64,000 bases of DNA from Notolepis coatsorum (Eukaryota > Chordata > Actinopteri > Aulopiformes > Paralepididae), in assembly GCA_963971535.1 (NCBI GenBank), contig OZ020593.1, positions 16,991,919 to 17,055,918 of the forward strand, in the 5' to 3' direction. Position 1 is the stretch's first letter, and each line of letters begins with the position of its first letter. Shown piece after piece: positions 9,920-20,959 of the stretch. A model generated the notes under the pieces. That model was not told where the DNA came from. It did no database searches and worked only from the letters and a program-made list of their open reading frames with translations. Position numbers and translations under genes: made by a program.

Positions 9920-11891
9920 CCTTAAACTAACCATACCACCTTAAAACTAACGTTAATCCAAACCATAACTGTAACAAGGAGCGGTAGTGTGGTGGTGACT
10001 TCAGCCTCCAACTGCAGAGGCTGCTGGTAGTGCACCTTAACTGCACCTTCATACCAGCGAGTCTGATGATTTCACCGCGATGATTTCACCGTGATGATTT
10101 CTTGTGACATGGAAACACGATACTGTAGGGGACCGTATCGTACCCTGGACTGTAAGGTATATTTAATGGGTTACTGTGTGTGCATGTGCACATTAGATTA
10201 GATTAGATTAGATTAGATTAGATTAGATTAGATTAGATTAGATTCAAATGTACAGCACAAATACAGTACAACAAAAATAAGTTTGGCATCCAACCAGAGT
10301 GCAAATGTAACAGTAAAGTGCAAAAATATATAAATGTGTACTACTGAGTATAGTGCAGATGTACAGAGTAGTAGTATTAATAGTGATACTGGTACTGTAT
10401 ACAGACACTATGGTAGTAAGTCATACTGGCCAGCCGCGTAACGACGCCTGTTCATTGTATACTTGTATGCCGTGACAATTAAAACTCTTGACTCTTGACT
10501 TGACTAACAAGTAAGAGTAGGTAAGGGATATGAACAGATATAGATATAGTATCTACAGATATGTAAAAATTATTATATGCAGTTATGTTGAGAAAGATGT
10601 GGATAAATATGTATACGGTAAGAATAAATATATATATATACATGGTATACTGTATGTGTGTGTGTCTTTGTGTGTCAGGGGAATATCTGTGGCCACTCAG
10701 CTCGTACCTCGCGTCAGAAGAAGTGAGTCCATATTAATTAAAGTCATTCATTATCTGACCGTCCCCCTGTTATTAATGGCAACATCTGCCCCGTGGACGG
10801 GCCAACAAAAACCTGCCGAGACGGAGGCCCGCTGGAAGCCGCGGAGCTTCACTTGTGGTTACCATCAACAGGCGGCGTGATGGCTCTCACAGGCGTGGGG
10901 GGGGGGGGGGGGGGGGGGGGGCCCAACAGCTCGTTTTATTTGCTGATGAAAGTGAAATTGGGGAGACTCTCTCTGCGAACACAGACTGGAGCGTTTTTTT
11001 ATCGGCGGGTATAAATAGCCGTCGATGGCAGACGCGTCTCAAATGGAGCCATCTTGCCAATAAGCAGCAATGGAAGTTTCAGCCAAAAAACTGAGTTCAC
11101 ACGGCCGTTTCGCATCCGATATTCCTAGTGTTCTCGCCGAGCTCCGGTCTCGCGTCGTTAAATATAAATCAACAGCACTCTGTGAGTTATATGCATTTCG
11201 TATTCGTATCTAGTGCTCGGGGCGGGGACTTTGGAATGGTTCAGTGTTGACATAATTGTCCACGGGAGACCTTGGGAGAGACGTCTTGGGGGTATTCACG
11301 CGTTATGTATGTCGACGTCTGCCTGCGTTTAAGTGCTAGCGGGGCGTGGTCAGAGGCAGAGCGCCGGGCGTCTGGGGGGGGGGGGCTGTGGGATGGGGCA
11401 AGAATGCGGCCCCCGAGACAAACCGCCTGTGGCTACGCTGAGCCCTCAAACCCTAAAACCTTCAGTCCTCGACGTCAACCCACTTCTTGCCTCCCCGTTC
11501 CACCACCCCCCTCCCCGCTCTCTCTCTCCTCGAGGGGCTGCGCGGTGTGGAATCTTATCTGCCGTACAGAGAAAGGCCCAAACAGAGCCATTTATCAGAG
11601 TTAGAGAGACGCGCACAGGGGGCGAGGTATAGACGGTCCCGGGTTAAACGGCCTCCGGCATGGGACTGACTGGCTATAGTGGGTAATCAGAGGCAGGCCC
11701 AGCTCACCTTTTCAGAATCACAATCTTTATTTGTCACGATCACATATACCTTACAGCCAGGACAGAGTGGATACAGAGTGCAATGCTTTTTTTTTCTCCC
11801 CGTGACCTTGCAGCAACAGCAACAGCAGTAGAATAGGATCGAAAATAGGATAAAAATAAAAGACAAATGGCATAGAAAGTGGTGTGAGCAG
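9920..11891. repeat. Tandem duplication copy 2, second part
   Basis: This continues copy 1 from 429 to 2303 and ends in the target duplication GTGGTGTGAGCAG (11879-11891) of the SINE. Against copy 1 it has an expanded ATTAG microsatellite, about 65 extra bases near 10441-10505 ending in a retroposon-like 'aaaactcttgactcttgact', and a longer poly-G run near 10898. Confidence 0.9.
10191..10243. repeat. (ATTAG)n microsatellite
   Basis: About ten ATTAG units lie here, against about three at the equivalent place in copy 1 (near 702-718). The array expanded or contracted after the duplication. Confidence 0.9.
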
Positions 11892-12352
11892 GCGGCTAGG
11901 TGGTGCAGTGGGCAAGGCGCTCACCACCAATGCAGGAGACGCTGGGTTCGAGCCCAGCTCTCCGCATTGCTATCAGCTTGGCTGGTCGTTCATACTAATA
12001 CAATTGGCAGTGTTAGGGGGTGGGAAGCTGATGGGTGGGGATCGGACGTTGTGGACAGCGACTCCTACAGGTCGGTTGGTGCGCCGAATCAGGAAGCGAC
12101 GGGGGCGGTGTGCCCTCCAAACGCAGACCCCCGACGCTGAGAGATCGCACTGTGCAGGTGAAAAGATGCGACGGCTGCTTCCTCGAGTACCGGAGGGGAC
12201 ACGTGATGCAAGGCTTAGTCCACATTGCAGCCGGCTTGTGGGAGGCATGGCCTAACAACGTTCGAGACAGGGGAGGGTAGAATTGGACGATACGAAATTG
12301 GGATGGGAGAAAAATAGAAAATGGGAGAAAAAGTAGATAAAAAAAAAAAAAA
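11892..12352 (+). mobile_element. tRNA-derived SINE with 13-16-base target duplication
   Basis: The 5' end is tRNA-like, with a box A-like 'ggtggtgcagtgggcaagg' and a box B GGTTCGAGCCC. The body of about 460 bases ends in an A-rich tail. It is flanked by AAAGTGGTGTGAGCAG (11876-11891 and 12353-12368). The tandem partner preserves the empty site at 2288-2303. Its 3' half recurs around 33560-34215, and a reversed fragment lies at 33298-33375. Confidence 0.9.
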
Positions 12353-12590
12353 AAAGTGGTGTGAGCAGAGTGCTGTGTGTGTAGGCCTAGGCCTCATTAC
12401 AATGTGCGACAGTAGTGGCTCAGGAGTTAGAGCGGTCGTCTGTTAATGGGAAGGTTCCCGGTTCGATTCCAGCTCCTTCCGGCAGCATGTCGAAGTGTCC
12501 TGGAGCGAGACACCTAACTCCCTTACTGCTCACGGTTGGTTCCACCGTGAATGAATGGGCGAATGTGAGGCATAAGTTCACTGGCACCCA
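12353..12590 (+). mobile_element. Rest of duplication copy 2 with second SINE
   Basis: After the target duplication the tandem copy resumes. From about 12409 a different tRNA-derived SINE begins, with box B GGTTCGATTCC (12460-12470) and the conserved body 'gcagcatgtcgaagtgtcc'. The same SINE occurs at 18910 and, reversed, at 36262. The LINE fragment follows directly at about 12590. Confidence 0.75.
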
Positions 12591-13440
12591 GTTCCCCCCA
12601 CACTCCCTTGTCAACTGCCTCCACGACATAAAAACCTGGATGTCATCTAACCTCCTCAAACTAAACAACAATAAAACGGAGCTCATTGTTGGAGCACCCA
12701 AGGACCTGCTCCGGAAGGTTGGAGATCTCACCCTGGACATTGACGGCTGCTCCATCTGCCCTTCCCCAAAGGTCCGCAACCTGGGCGTCATTCTGGACTC
12801 CACCCTTTCCTATACCAAGCCCACGTCAGTTCTGTCACCAAATCTGCCTTCTATCACCTCAGAAACATCTCCAGACTCCGACCATCACTCTCCAAATTCC
12901 ACAGCAGAGACCCTCATACATGCCTTCGTCACCTCCCACCTGGACTACTGTAAAACCCTGGACAGGCTCCAGTATGTTCAAAACTCAGCTGCCGGGGTTC
13001 TCACCTGCACCAAACCCTGGCAGCACATCACCCCCACCCTCATTCACCTTCCCCCATCATCAAATCACTTACAAGTCCCTCCATGCTCCTCAGTCCCTCA
13101 CTGACCTCCTCCCCCCCTACACTCAGTCACGGTCCCTGTGATCCACGGACACTGGTCAGCTCTCCATTCCCCCGAACCAGACTGCGGACCTTTGAGGACA
13201 GAGCTTTCAGCGTGGCAGCTCCCACCCTCTGGAACTCCCTCCCTGCAGAACTTACACACACTATTTAATGTTGTGTGTCTGTCTCTACCATGTTTGTCTC
13301 TTGTTATTCCCCTATGTAAAGCGACCTTGGGTTTCATGAAAGGCGCTATATATGAAATTAAGTTATTATTATTATAAGTTGTGAAGCACTTTGGATAAAG
13401 CGCTATATATGCAAACTAAATTCAATCTATGTGCATGTAG
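12590..13440 (+). pseudogene. L2-like LINE, RT C-terminal fragment
   Basis: The frame beginning near 12595 encodes 'DIKTWMSSNLLKLNNNKTEL', 'VRNLGVILDSTLS' and later 'SHLDYC'. These are the post-catalytic part of an L2/CR1-type reverse transcriptase, closely similar to the LINE at 47358-49560. Frame changes follow the 'TLS' block and again after 'KPWQHITPT', and a deletion lies near 12955 where the conserved 'DYCN' region is shortened. The element is 5'-truncated. Its 3' end has the L2-type 'aaaggcgctatatatgaaattaagttattattatt' signature and then a second, similar tail. It is dead and non-autonomous. Confidence 0.8.
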
Positions 13441-13845
13441 ATTTCTTGCATGTTCGTGTGTGTCGCGTGTGCGTGTGCAGGTGCAGGTGTCATGGCAGAC
13501 AGTGGGCCGTTAATGTTCATGAAACTCAGTTTCCATTACTTGGCCTCCAACATCAATAGAATATGCCGTTAACAAAGGAACAATTGATTCATATACAGAC
13601 TGTGACTCATCCCGTCTCCATGGAATAGTGAACGATGTCTGTACCGTATCTGTGATCTCATTGTCAAATTACCATTTTACTCTCAAACCCGTACCGCCGA
13701 CATTCGACAAATAATCCACAATTTTTTAATACATTCTAGTTTCCTGATTTCTTCTCCATTAATTGTAATGAATTAGTCACCACCATGTAAGCTGCGTATA
13801 GTCATACATAATCAGCATACAATACACAATGCCTGCAAACGTCCA

Positions 13846-13847
<2 letters not shown>
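13441..13847. other. No gene seen
   Basis: Ordinary intergenic-looking DNA. I recognise no frame, repeat or RNA. Confidence 0.5.
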
Positions 13848-13880
<33 letters not shown>

Positions 13881-13970
13881 CCTCTCTCTCCCCCCCCTCT
13901 CTCTCTATCTCCCTCTCTCTCTCCCCCCCCCTCTCTCTCTCTCTCCCCTCTCTCTCTCTCTCCCTGTTGT
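13848..13970. repeat. (CT)n-rich low-complexity tract
   Basis: Interrupted CT and C runs. Long apparent reading frames across it (Ser-Leu or Arg-Glu repeats) are artefacts of composition. Confidence 0.9.
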
Positions 13971-14227
13971 CGTCTCGTCTCCCCTTTCCCTGCCACTCTC
14001 CTCACACCCACTCGAGCGTTCTCTCCTCCTCTCCCGCTCTCTCTCTCTTTGTTTAATTTCCCCGGCCGCCCGCTCCGTCCGGTCTCTCCCACGAGAGCCG
14101 GGCCTCTCTATCTTCCCCTCCATGTCTCTGCCCTGCTAATCCCCCCCCCCTCCTCCAGGGTCGACCCGCTCCGCACCGTTATTTCAGAGAGAACACACAC
14201 AATCAGTCCGCCCCAAACAAAGCGCAC

Positions 14228-14353
<126 letters not shown>

Positions 14354-14356
14354 ACT

Positions 14357-14556
14357 NNNNNNNNNNNNNNNNNNNNNNNNNNNNNNNNNNNNNNNNNNNN
14401 NNNNNNNNNNNNNNNNNNNNNNNNNNNNNNNNNNNNNNNNNNNNNNNNNNNNNNNNNNNNNNNNNNNNNNNNNNNNNNNNNNNNNNNNNNNNNNNNNNNN
14501 NNNNNNNNNNNNNNNNNNNNNNNNNNNNNNNNNNNNNNNNNNNNNNNNNNNNNNNN
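14357..14556. other. Assembly gap of 200 N
   Basis: Exactly 200 unknown bases directly after a long GA array. The round size suggests a placeholder rather than a measured gap length. Confidence 0.98.
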
Positions 14557-15775
14557 GAGGCATGTTTAAAACGGGCCTCTGGATGCTCTCCTCTGGGGGG
14601 GTGCAAGGAGCCACGGTGACGGTGGTGATGCATGTTTATAACCTTTGGTTCGGGCATATTCACATTCAGAGGCGCCGTCCCGCGGAGCTAGCCATGCACA
14701 GCTCATTGACTTTCTCTCCACGGGAACCCATGCAGCGTCAGCGTCATATCTCTTTTGATATGACCAAGATATGAATCATATAAAGGGACTATTGATTTCT
14801 GGAAAAGGGTTCAGCGTTAAGGGATCACGAAAAGGTTATCCGTATGCGCCGCACACAGAGGGGGGGAATCTTTGTATTCTCGTCCCCCCGTTCCCTCCTC
14901 ATCCGACTGCCTGAGAACTCTTTACTGCACGGTTTTCCCCGATAAAAAAGGCCCTGCCGAGGTATGAAAAGGTTACTAAGCGCTGAGAGGGCTAAAAAGC
15001 ATTTTAAAAAAAGAATCTCCATTTCCATGAAATGTCATTCCCCTAAAATACAGAATTACACCGTGTTGAGGCGGGTTTTCACCTGAATGAGCTTGTACTT
15101 TTCTGACGTTTTTTTTTTTTTTTTATGAAAAGGAAGATATGGCTTTTTAAGTACCTGCTCTTATTATCCCAGGGATCCCTTTGAGCCCGACAGGGCAGAT
15201 AAGGCGACTCGTGTTCACAGTCAGGGCTCTCAACCCTGGCCGTGGGTCTTCAGAAAATCCCATCCAAGATTTAATTCACTGAATTAAATTGATCTCATGG
15301 GGGACCTCCAAAGCGGAAAAACCTTCCCGCGCTCTCTCAAGATTACCACGATTGTATAATAAATGTATAATCACACGCTCATATTCATCCGTGTTACCGC
15401 GGCGCGGAGACGAGGCCAGGCGCGGGGGGTCGCGGTTTAGGTGCCGCACGGCGACCCGGGGTCATTAGCTAGTCTGTCTGCCTGCGAGAGCGACGCTCCT
15501 TTGGAGGGAATTCCATGTCATGCGAGGAGGAGGCTCTCTCCTGTGTGCCCTGCGCTCCTCATCCCATAGATATCTATAGAACACTAGATAGCTTAAGGCG
15601 GAGTCACCAGCGTCACTGAACCGCCGCCATCTTGCTCCAGTCAGCCTTGAGTGAGAGTGAGTGAGCTGCACAGACAAAAATACTCATAACTCGCTGAAAT
15701 ATTGACGGATTTACAAACGGGTTGGTTTGCTATAAACATCAAAGATGTAGTTATGATACTGCATACTTATAAAAA
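14557..15775. other. No gene seen
   Basis: Moderately GC-rich unique-looking DNA without a supportable reading frame or known repeat. The sequence differs in character from the transposon-rich flanks, and conserved non-coding elements cannot be excluded. Confidence 0.4.
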
Positions 15776-16071
15776 AGAAGAATTTTGCCAAAACAAACCA
15801 ATAGTATCCAGCTGCAGAACGGCAGACCAGTCACACTATCAGACCCAAATGCATTTCCTTTGATTTAATTATACATCAAATGATTTATGTCAAGGATTGC
15901 AATGCCTCGCTTGAATGAAGTAAACTTTTCACCTGGATGACGTCAACATTCAGGGTGAATGTAATGTGAGAAATTGGGATAAAAAAGAAAAAATATTTGG
16001 GTCTGAGAGTGTGGCTGGTCTGCCATTCTGCAGCTGGATACTATTGGTTTGTTTTGGCAAAATTCTTCTGC
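15776..16071. mobile_element. Inverted-repeat (MITE-like) element
   Basis: Arms of about 75 bases form a near-perfect palindrome: 15777-15851, starting GAAGAATTTTGCC, and 15993-16069, ending GGCAAAATTCTTC. About 140 AT-rich bases separate them. No clear target duplication is visible, so the superfamily is open. Confidence 0.75.
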
Positions 16072-16189
16072 TCTGTGTGACAATAAATAAATGAATGATG
16101 ATATGCAATTTAAAACCAAAACTAAGGCCTCAGTATGAGTTTAAGACGTGAACATGGTCATGTTTGTTGAATAAAAAAATTAAAAATCT

Positions 16190-16283
16190 GATTTTTTTTT
16201 TTTATTTTGCCGATCCCGATCTTCTGAAAATCACGTGATCGGCCCCGATCCCGATCACGTGATCGGATCGGGACATCCCTAAC
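16190..16283. mobile_element. DNA-transposon tip with repeated CCCGATC motif
   Basis: The end 'gatcggatcgggacatcccta' preceded by repeated CACGTGATCGG blocks is a common type of fish hAT-like element terminus. Only one end is seen. Confidence 0.5.
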
Positions 16284-17005
16284 CGTAATGCTTAGTTAAG
16301 AATCTGTGACGTTTTTAATCACGGTTAAATGTGAAATCGGTTAACTGCTGAATCCGTTATCAACACAGGATATCGATTTTGTTTCTGAAGTGGATTGGAA
16401 CCAAGGATGGATGGGCTAACAGCAGGCACATTGGAGAAACCTTGTATAAAGCGGAGAAGCAAAACATGCTGGTGTTTTCTTGGATTCCTCGTGTAAGTGT
16501 AGCCTAGCCCTTTCTCTGGAGCCCGGCTGGCTACTGGAGGGGTTTGCCCTGAGTGGGAGGTTCGAAGGGTCAAAGTGGGTATCAAACAGGAGGGAAGACT
16601 TTCAGGTTTTAAACTGTGGATACCAAACAGAGAAGGTAAGGACGACTTTAAACTGTTAAACAATAATCCAGAACAATTTTATTGCACTGTAAAAAAACTG
16701 TGATTTTATATGTCTGCACTTTATGTGCTCATTTCATGTCTATTCTACTACTTATTGCACTGCACTATTGCACTATTATACTCTGTCTATTCTATCTTAC
16801 TCTTTTTATTATTGTCTATTTTTAAAACTGAATCAAACCATAAACAAGGTGGCCTGTTGGGATAACACGTTATTGATGTGTCACAGGACACCAGCAACAA
16901 GCCACATGGTTGGCACGATAAGGCTATTAAAAAAAAAACAGGTGTGAACACACGGTTCACACAGTCCCAAAACAGTTGGGCAATGAGACCAATACAATAA
17001 TCAAA
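16284..17005. other. No gene seen
   Basis: AT-rich DNA with short unrelated reading frames. Nothing recognised. Confidence 0.4.
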
Positions 17006-17009
17006 CCCA

Positions 17010-17195
17010 CACAATAGTGGCAATGGTCAACACAATATAGGATCCACACAGTAGTGGCAATGGTCAACACAATATAGGATCCACACAGTAGTGGCAATGG
17101 TCAACACAATATAGGATCCACACAGTAGTGGCAATGGTCAACACAATATAGGATCCACACAATAGTCGCAATGGCCAACACAATAATATCCACTC
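17010..17195. repeat. 37-base minisatellite
   Basis: The unit 'gtagtggcaatggtcaacac' plus 'aatataggatccacaca' repeats about four and a half times, starting at 17051, 17088 and 17125, with degenerate edges. Confidence 0.9.
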
Positions 17196-17409
17196 CGATG
17201 GAAATGGCAAAAGGCCAACACCCAACCCACAATTCTACAGCTATTCGACCATGTTTCCCTGTGGATGGTGTGCACTTAAACATACGCTATAACTTTGCTC
17301 TCTCTCTCTCTCTCTCTCTCTCTCAAACACACACAAACACTCTCTCTCTTCATATCTCTCTCTCCATCTCTCTCGCTCACTCTCTCCATCTCTCTCTCTC
17401 TCTCAAACA

Positions 17410-18480
17410 CACACATTTACATTTACATTTACATTTAGTCATTTAGCTGACGCTTTTATCCAAAGCGACTTACAAGTTCTGTACGACAAGCCATCAGGAA
17501 GGGCACAACTCTATCAGCTGAGTAACAATGTTCATCAAAGTGTTGAGTGCTACAGTGTAGGTTAGTTTATTAGGACAAGTGCATGACAGTATGGTTAGTT
17601 AGGGTTAGATTTTTATTTTAATTTTTTTAATTCAGATAATGGTTGAAGAAGTGCGTCTTTAGTCGACGGCGAAAGATTGGACGTGTTTCGGCTGTCCTAA
17701 CTGGGGTGGGTAGTTCATTCCACCATTGTGGGGCAAGGACTGAGAATAGGCGACTTCTCTTTGATGACCCTCCCGGAGCTTGGATAGGAGTAGGTCTGAG
17801 GCGGCCAGAAGATGCAGAGCGTAGGGGTCTTGAGGGTGTGTAGTTAGAGACCATTGACCGGAGGTAGGCGGGAGCAGTTCCCTTTGCCGCACGGTATGCT
17901 AGGTCGAGGGCCTTGAAGCGGATTCGTGCAGCAATGGGGAGCCAGTGCAGGTCCCTAAGAAGTGGGGTGACATGGGCCGACTTCGGTAGGTTTGATCAGG
18001 CGGGCCGCTGCGTTCTGAATGAGTTGAAGAGGCTTAGTGGCAGTGGCCGGGAGGCCAGCGAGCAGTGTGTTGCAGTAGTCGAGGCGGGAGATGACTGTTG
18101 ATTGGACGAGGAGTTGGGTGGCTTCTTTTGTCAGGAAGGGGCGGATCCTTCTGACGTTGCTCAGGAGGAATCGGCAGGTTCTGGTTGTCGCTGCGATGTG
18201 AGCAGAGAAGTTCAACTGGTCGTCGAGGACGACACCAAGGTTCTTGGCGGTCGGGGACGCGGTCACAGCTGCATTCTCGACTGTGATGGAAAGGTCGGTC
18301 AGGGGGGAGGATTTGGCCGGCAGGTGGAGCAATTCTGTTTTGCTTAGGTTCAGTTTGAGGTGGTTGGTCGTCATCCAGGCGGAGATGTCGGACAGACAGG
18401 GAGGACATGGTAGCATGCAGTTTGCGAAGATTCTTGGCAGAGGCCTCGATCCAATGGTGAAAGAAAGAAGCTTTGGCATT
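17410..18480 (-). pseudogene. L2-like LINE (family A), 3' half
   Basis: On the minus strand this encodes the C-terminal half of an L2/CR1-like reverse transcriptase: 'TNHLKLNLSKTEL', 'AKNLGVVLDDQLNFSAH', 'TVISRLDYCN', 'LIQNAAARLI' and 'LRDLHWLPIAARIRFKAL', ending 'RRRLKTHFFNHYLN' at about 17627. A 2-base frame break lies near 17995 ('ARLI' to 'KPTEV'). The 3' untranslated tail contains 'ctgacgcttttatccaaagcgacttac' on the plus strand and ends in tandem CATTTA units at 17410-17438. The element is 5'-truncated near 18480 and lacks the catalytic YADD part. Related copies are at 44806-45655 and 49615-53275. Confidence 0.85.
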
Positions 18481-18504
18481 AGTAATGGTTTTGGAGAATG
18501 TTAA

Positions 18505-18600
18505 CAAACACTCTCTCTCTCTCTCTCCGCTCTCAAACACACACAAACACTCTCTCTCTTTATCTCTCTCTCTCTCTCAAACACACACAAACACTCTCTC
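18505..18600. repeat. CT/CACA low-complexity DNA
   Basis: Alternating CT runs and 'cacacacaaacac' blocks, also seen at 17300-17410 on the other side of the LINE. The LINE may have inserted into, or duplicated, such an array. Confidence 0.7.
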
Positions 18601-18603
18601 TCT

Positions 18604-18905
18604 CTAGACATAGTTGCATAGTAGGTAGTAGTATAGACATAGTAGGTATATAGACATAGTAGCATAGTAGGTAGTAGTATAGACATAGTAGGTATATAGA
18701 CATAGTAGCATAGTAGGTAGTAGTATAGACATAGTAGGTATATAGTAGGTAGTAGTATAGACATAGTAGGTATATAGACATAGTAGGTAGTAGTTTAGAC
18801 ATATTAGGTATATAGACTGTAGTAGCATAGTAGGAAGTAGTATAGACATAGTAGGTATATAGACATAATAGCATAGTAGTAGTGTAGACATATTAGCATA
18901 GTAGG
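18604..18905. repeat. About 46-base minisatellite
   Basis: Units built from 'catagtaggtagtagtatagac' and 'atagtaggtatatagacata' repeat about six times with internal deletions. Apparent Tyr/Leu-rich frames across it are artefacts. Confidence 0.9.
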
Positions 18906-18909
18906 TATT

Positions 18910-19045
18910 TGGGGCGACAGTGGCTCAGTTGGTAGAACAGTCATCTGGTAATCCAGAGGTTCCCGGTTCAATTCCAGCTCCTCCCAGGCAGCATGTTGAA
19001 GTGTCCTTGAGCAAGACACTTAACTCTTGTTGGCCATACTGAGGG
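18910..19045 (+). mobile_element. tRNA-derived SINE (second family)
   Basis: The element begins 'gggcgacagtggctcagttgg', has box B GGTTCAATTCC and the body 'gaagtgtccttgagcaagac'. It ends near a G run (19045-19068). It matches the copy at 12409. Confidence 0.8.
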
Positions 19046-19436
19046 GGGGGGGGGGGGGGGGGGGGGGGTTATCACACTCGATTGGATTCTGCTTTCAGTC
19101 CCGTTATCTTTTCTAAACTTTACTTTTCTTCTACCATTTTGGGCCACGTGCCGGTAGAGAGGTGTCCGCACAACCCGGTCCACTCTTCCCCTGTCTCCTT
19201 GGATTAATGCAGCATTCCGGAGGGCCTGCCTTCCCGCTAACAAGATTACCGTGCTCCACAGTAATGGCCGCCGGGGGCTATTCATCATCTGTGAGCCGGC
19301 GGAACAGAGTCGTAGTTACATCGCACCACGTCCCGTGCTAAGAAACACGGAGCGGGACCCGCGGCTTGATGAGCAAAATGGGAAGCGGAGACAAAGAAAA
19401 CTCATGTACGCGGTAACGAGGAGGCAGTTTAACCAT

Positions 19437-19816
19437 GTCACTGCCACACTACAGAAGGTGAACCTTTTCACAACCAAACTACAAAGTGTTAAGCCTTTCA
19501 CAACCACACTACAGAATGTGAACCTTTTCACAACCAAACTACAGAAGGTTAACCCTTTCACAACCACACTACAGACGGTTAACCCTTTCACTACCACACT
19601 ACAGCCGGTTAACCCTTTCACAGCCACACTACATACGGTTAACCCTTGCACAACCACACTACAGACGGTTAACCCTTTCACAGCCACACTACAGACGGTT
19701 AACCCTTTCACAACCACACTACAGACGGTTAACCCTTTCACTACCACACTACATACGGTTGTAGTGTGCTAGTGAAAGGGTTAACCTTCTGTAGTGTGCT
19801 AGTGAAAGGGTTATCC
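19437..19816. repeat. 30-base minisatellite with inverted terminal units
   Basis: About eleven units of 30 bases (consensus around 'aaccctttcacaaccacact' then 'acagacggtt') run to about 19760. Two further units follow in the opposite orientation (about 19759-19815, 'gtagtgtgctagtgaaaggg'). Because 30 is divisible by three, open frames cross the array, giving a ten-residue repeat like TVNPFTTTLQ. I see no start, partner or domain that would make it a gene. Confidence 0.9.
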
Positions 19817-20190
19817 CCCTCCCAGCCGCGAGATATAGTTTGATCGCAGCGCTGGGACTACTGTAATTTCTCTGCCGTTTTTGCGGCGGCAGCCCGTCTT
19901 TGTGGGCGGGCGGAGGTTTAGCCGGGATAACATTATATTTCCCCGGAGGTCCTCGCTGGTGGCTGGTGGATTGGGGGGCGGCGGCGGCGGCACGGCTAGT
20001 TTAATTGCACCTAATTAAAAGGCGATGCGTGAAGGACGGACTGACGTGTGGCTGCTGTTGCACACGTGAGGCTACAGGCCGTCGGAGGACGGTAAACCTC
20101 ACGGACCGTGTCTCTGTGTACCTGAAGAGCCAGTCTGACAACAGGCTCTTCAGTCACACACAATGTTGATGACTCACTCGCTCACTTTCA
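19817..20190. other. No gene seen
   Basis: GC-rich DNA with 'ggcggcggcggcggcac' and TAATTA-like motifs around 20000. Nothing recognised. Confidence 0.4.
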
Positions 20191-20191
20191 C

Positions 20192-20240
<49 letters not shown>

Positions 20241-20690
20241 CTCTCTTTCTCACTCACTCTCTCATACACACACACTCGCTCGCTCACACACACACACTCT
20301 CTTTCTCACGTGCACGCTTACACACACACTCACTCACTCTCTTTCTCACTCACTCTCACAAACTCACTCTCTCTCACACACTCACTCTCTCTCACACACT
20401 CACTCTCTTTCTCACTCACTCTTTCACACACACTCACTCTCTCACACACACACGCACACACACTAACTCTTTCTCACTCACTCTCTTTCACACACACTCA
20501 CTCTCTCACACACACACACGCACACACTAACTCTTTCTCACTCACTCTCTCTCACATGCACACTTACACACTCTCTCACTCACACATGCACACTCACCTC
20601 TCTCACACACACACACACTCTCTCTCTCTCACACACACTTACTCACTCACTCACTCTCTCTCACAAACACATAGTACACAAACTACACAC
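20190..20690. repeat. CT/CA low-complexity array
   Basis: A mixture of CT and CACA repeats over about 500 bases. The long 'SLTHTHS' frame is a composition artefact. Confidence 0.9.
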
Positions 20691-20959
20691 ATGACAGATC
20701 TTTCCCTCCCTCCCTCCTCAGAGGATGCTTGGTCTGCTCAGGTGACGTGCTCCCTGGGCGTCGGCGTCCGAAGGTGAGAAGAAGGATACTTTCCGGCTCA
20801 CTGAGGCGCCGCGTGAGGAGAGAGACGCCTTCCTGCGGCCCTACAGGGAGCCCCGAGACCCTCGCTAATGGAATATAACGAGCTTAATTGGCATCAGGAC
20901 AAGTGATAAGGCTCCGAGAGCAGTGAGGCGTAACGCCTCCTCTTAACCCACGTTTAACA

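Noticed and set aside
11892..11975. Functional tRNA gene
   Set aside because: The tRNA-like head is part of a SINE with a poly-A tail and target duplication, and recurs elsewhere with the same body.
18604..18905. Tyr/Leu-rich membrane-like proteins
   Set aside because: Generated by the 46-base minisatellite.
19251..19772. A 173-codon frame with a ten-residue repeat
   Set aside because: The repeat comes from a 30-base minisatellite that is open in several frames on both strands; no other coding evidence.
19437..19816. CRISPR-like regular array
   Set aside because: No unique spacers: the 30-base units are contiguous. The genome is eukaryotic.
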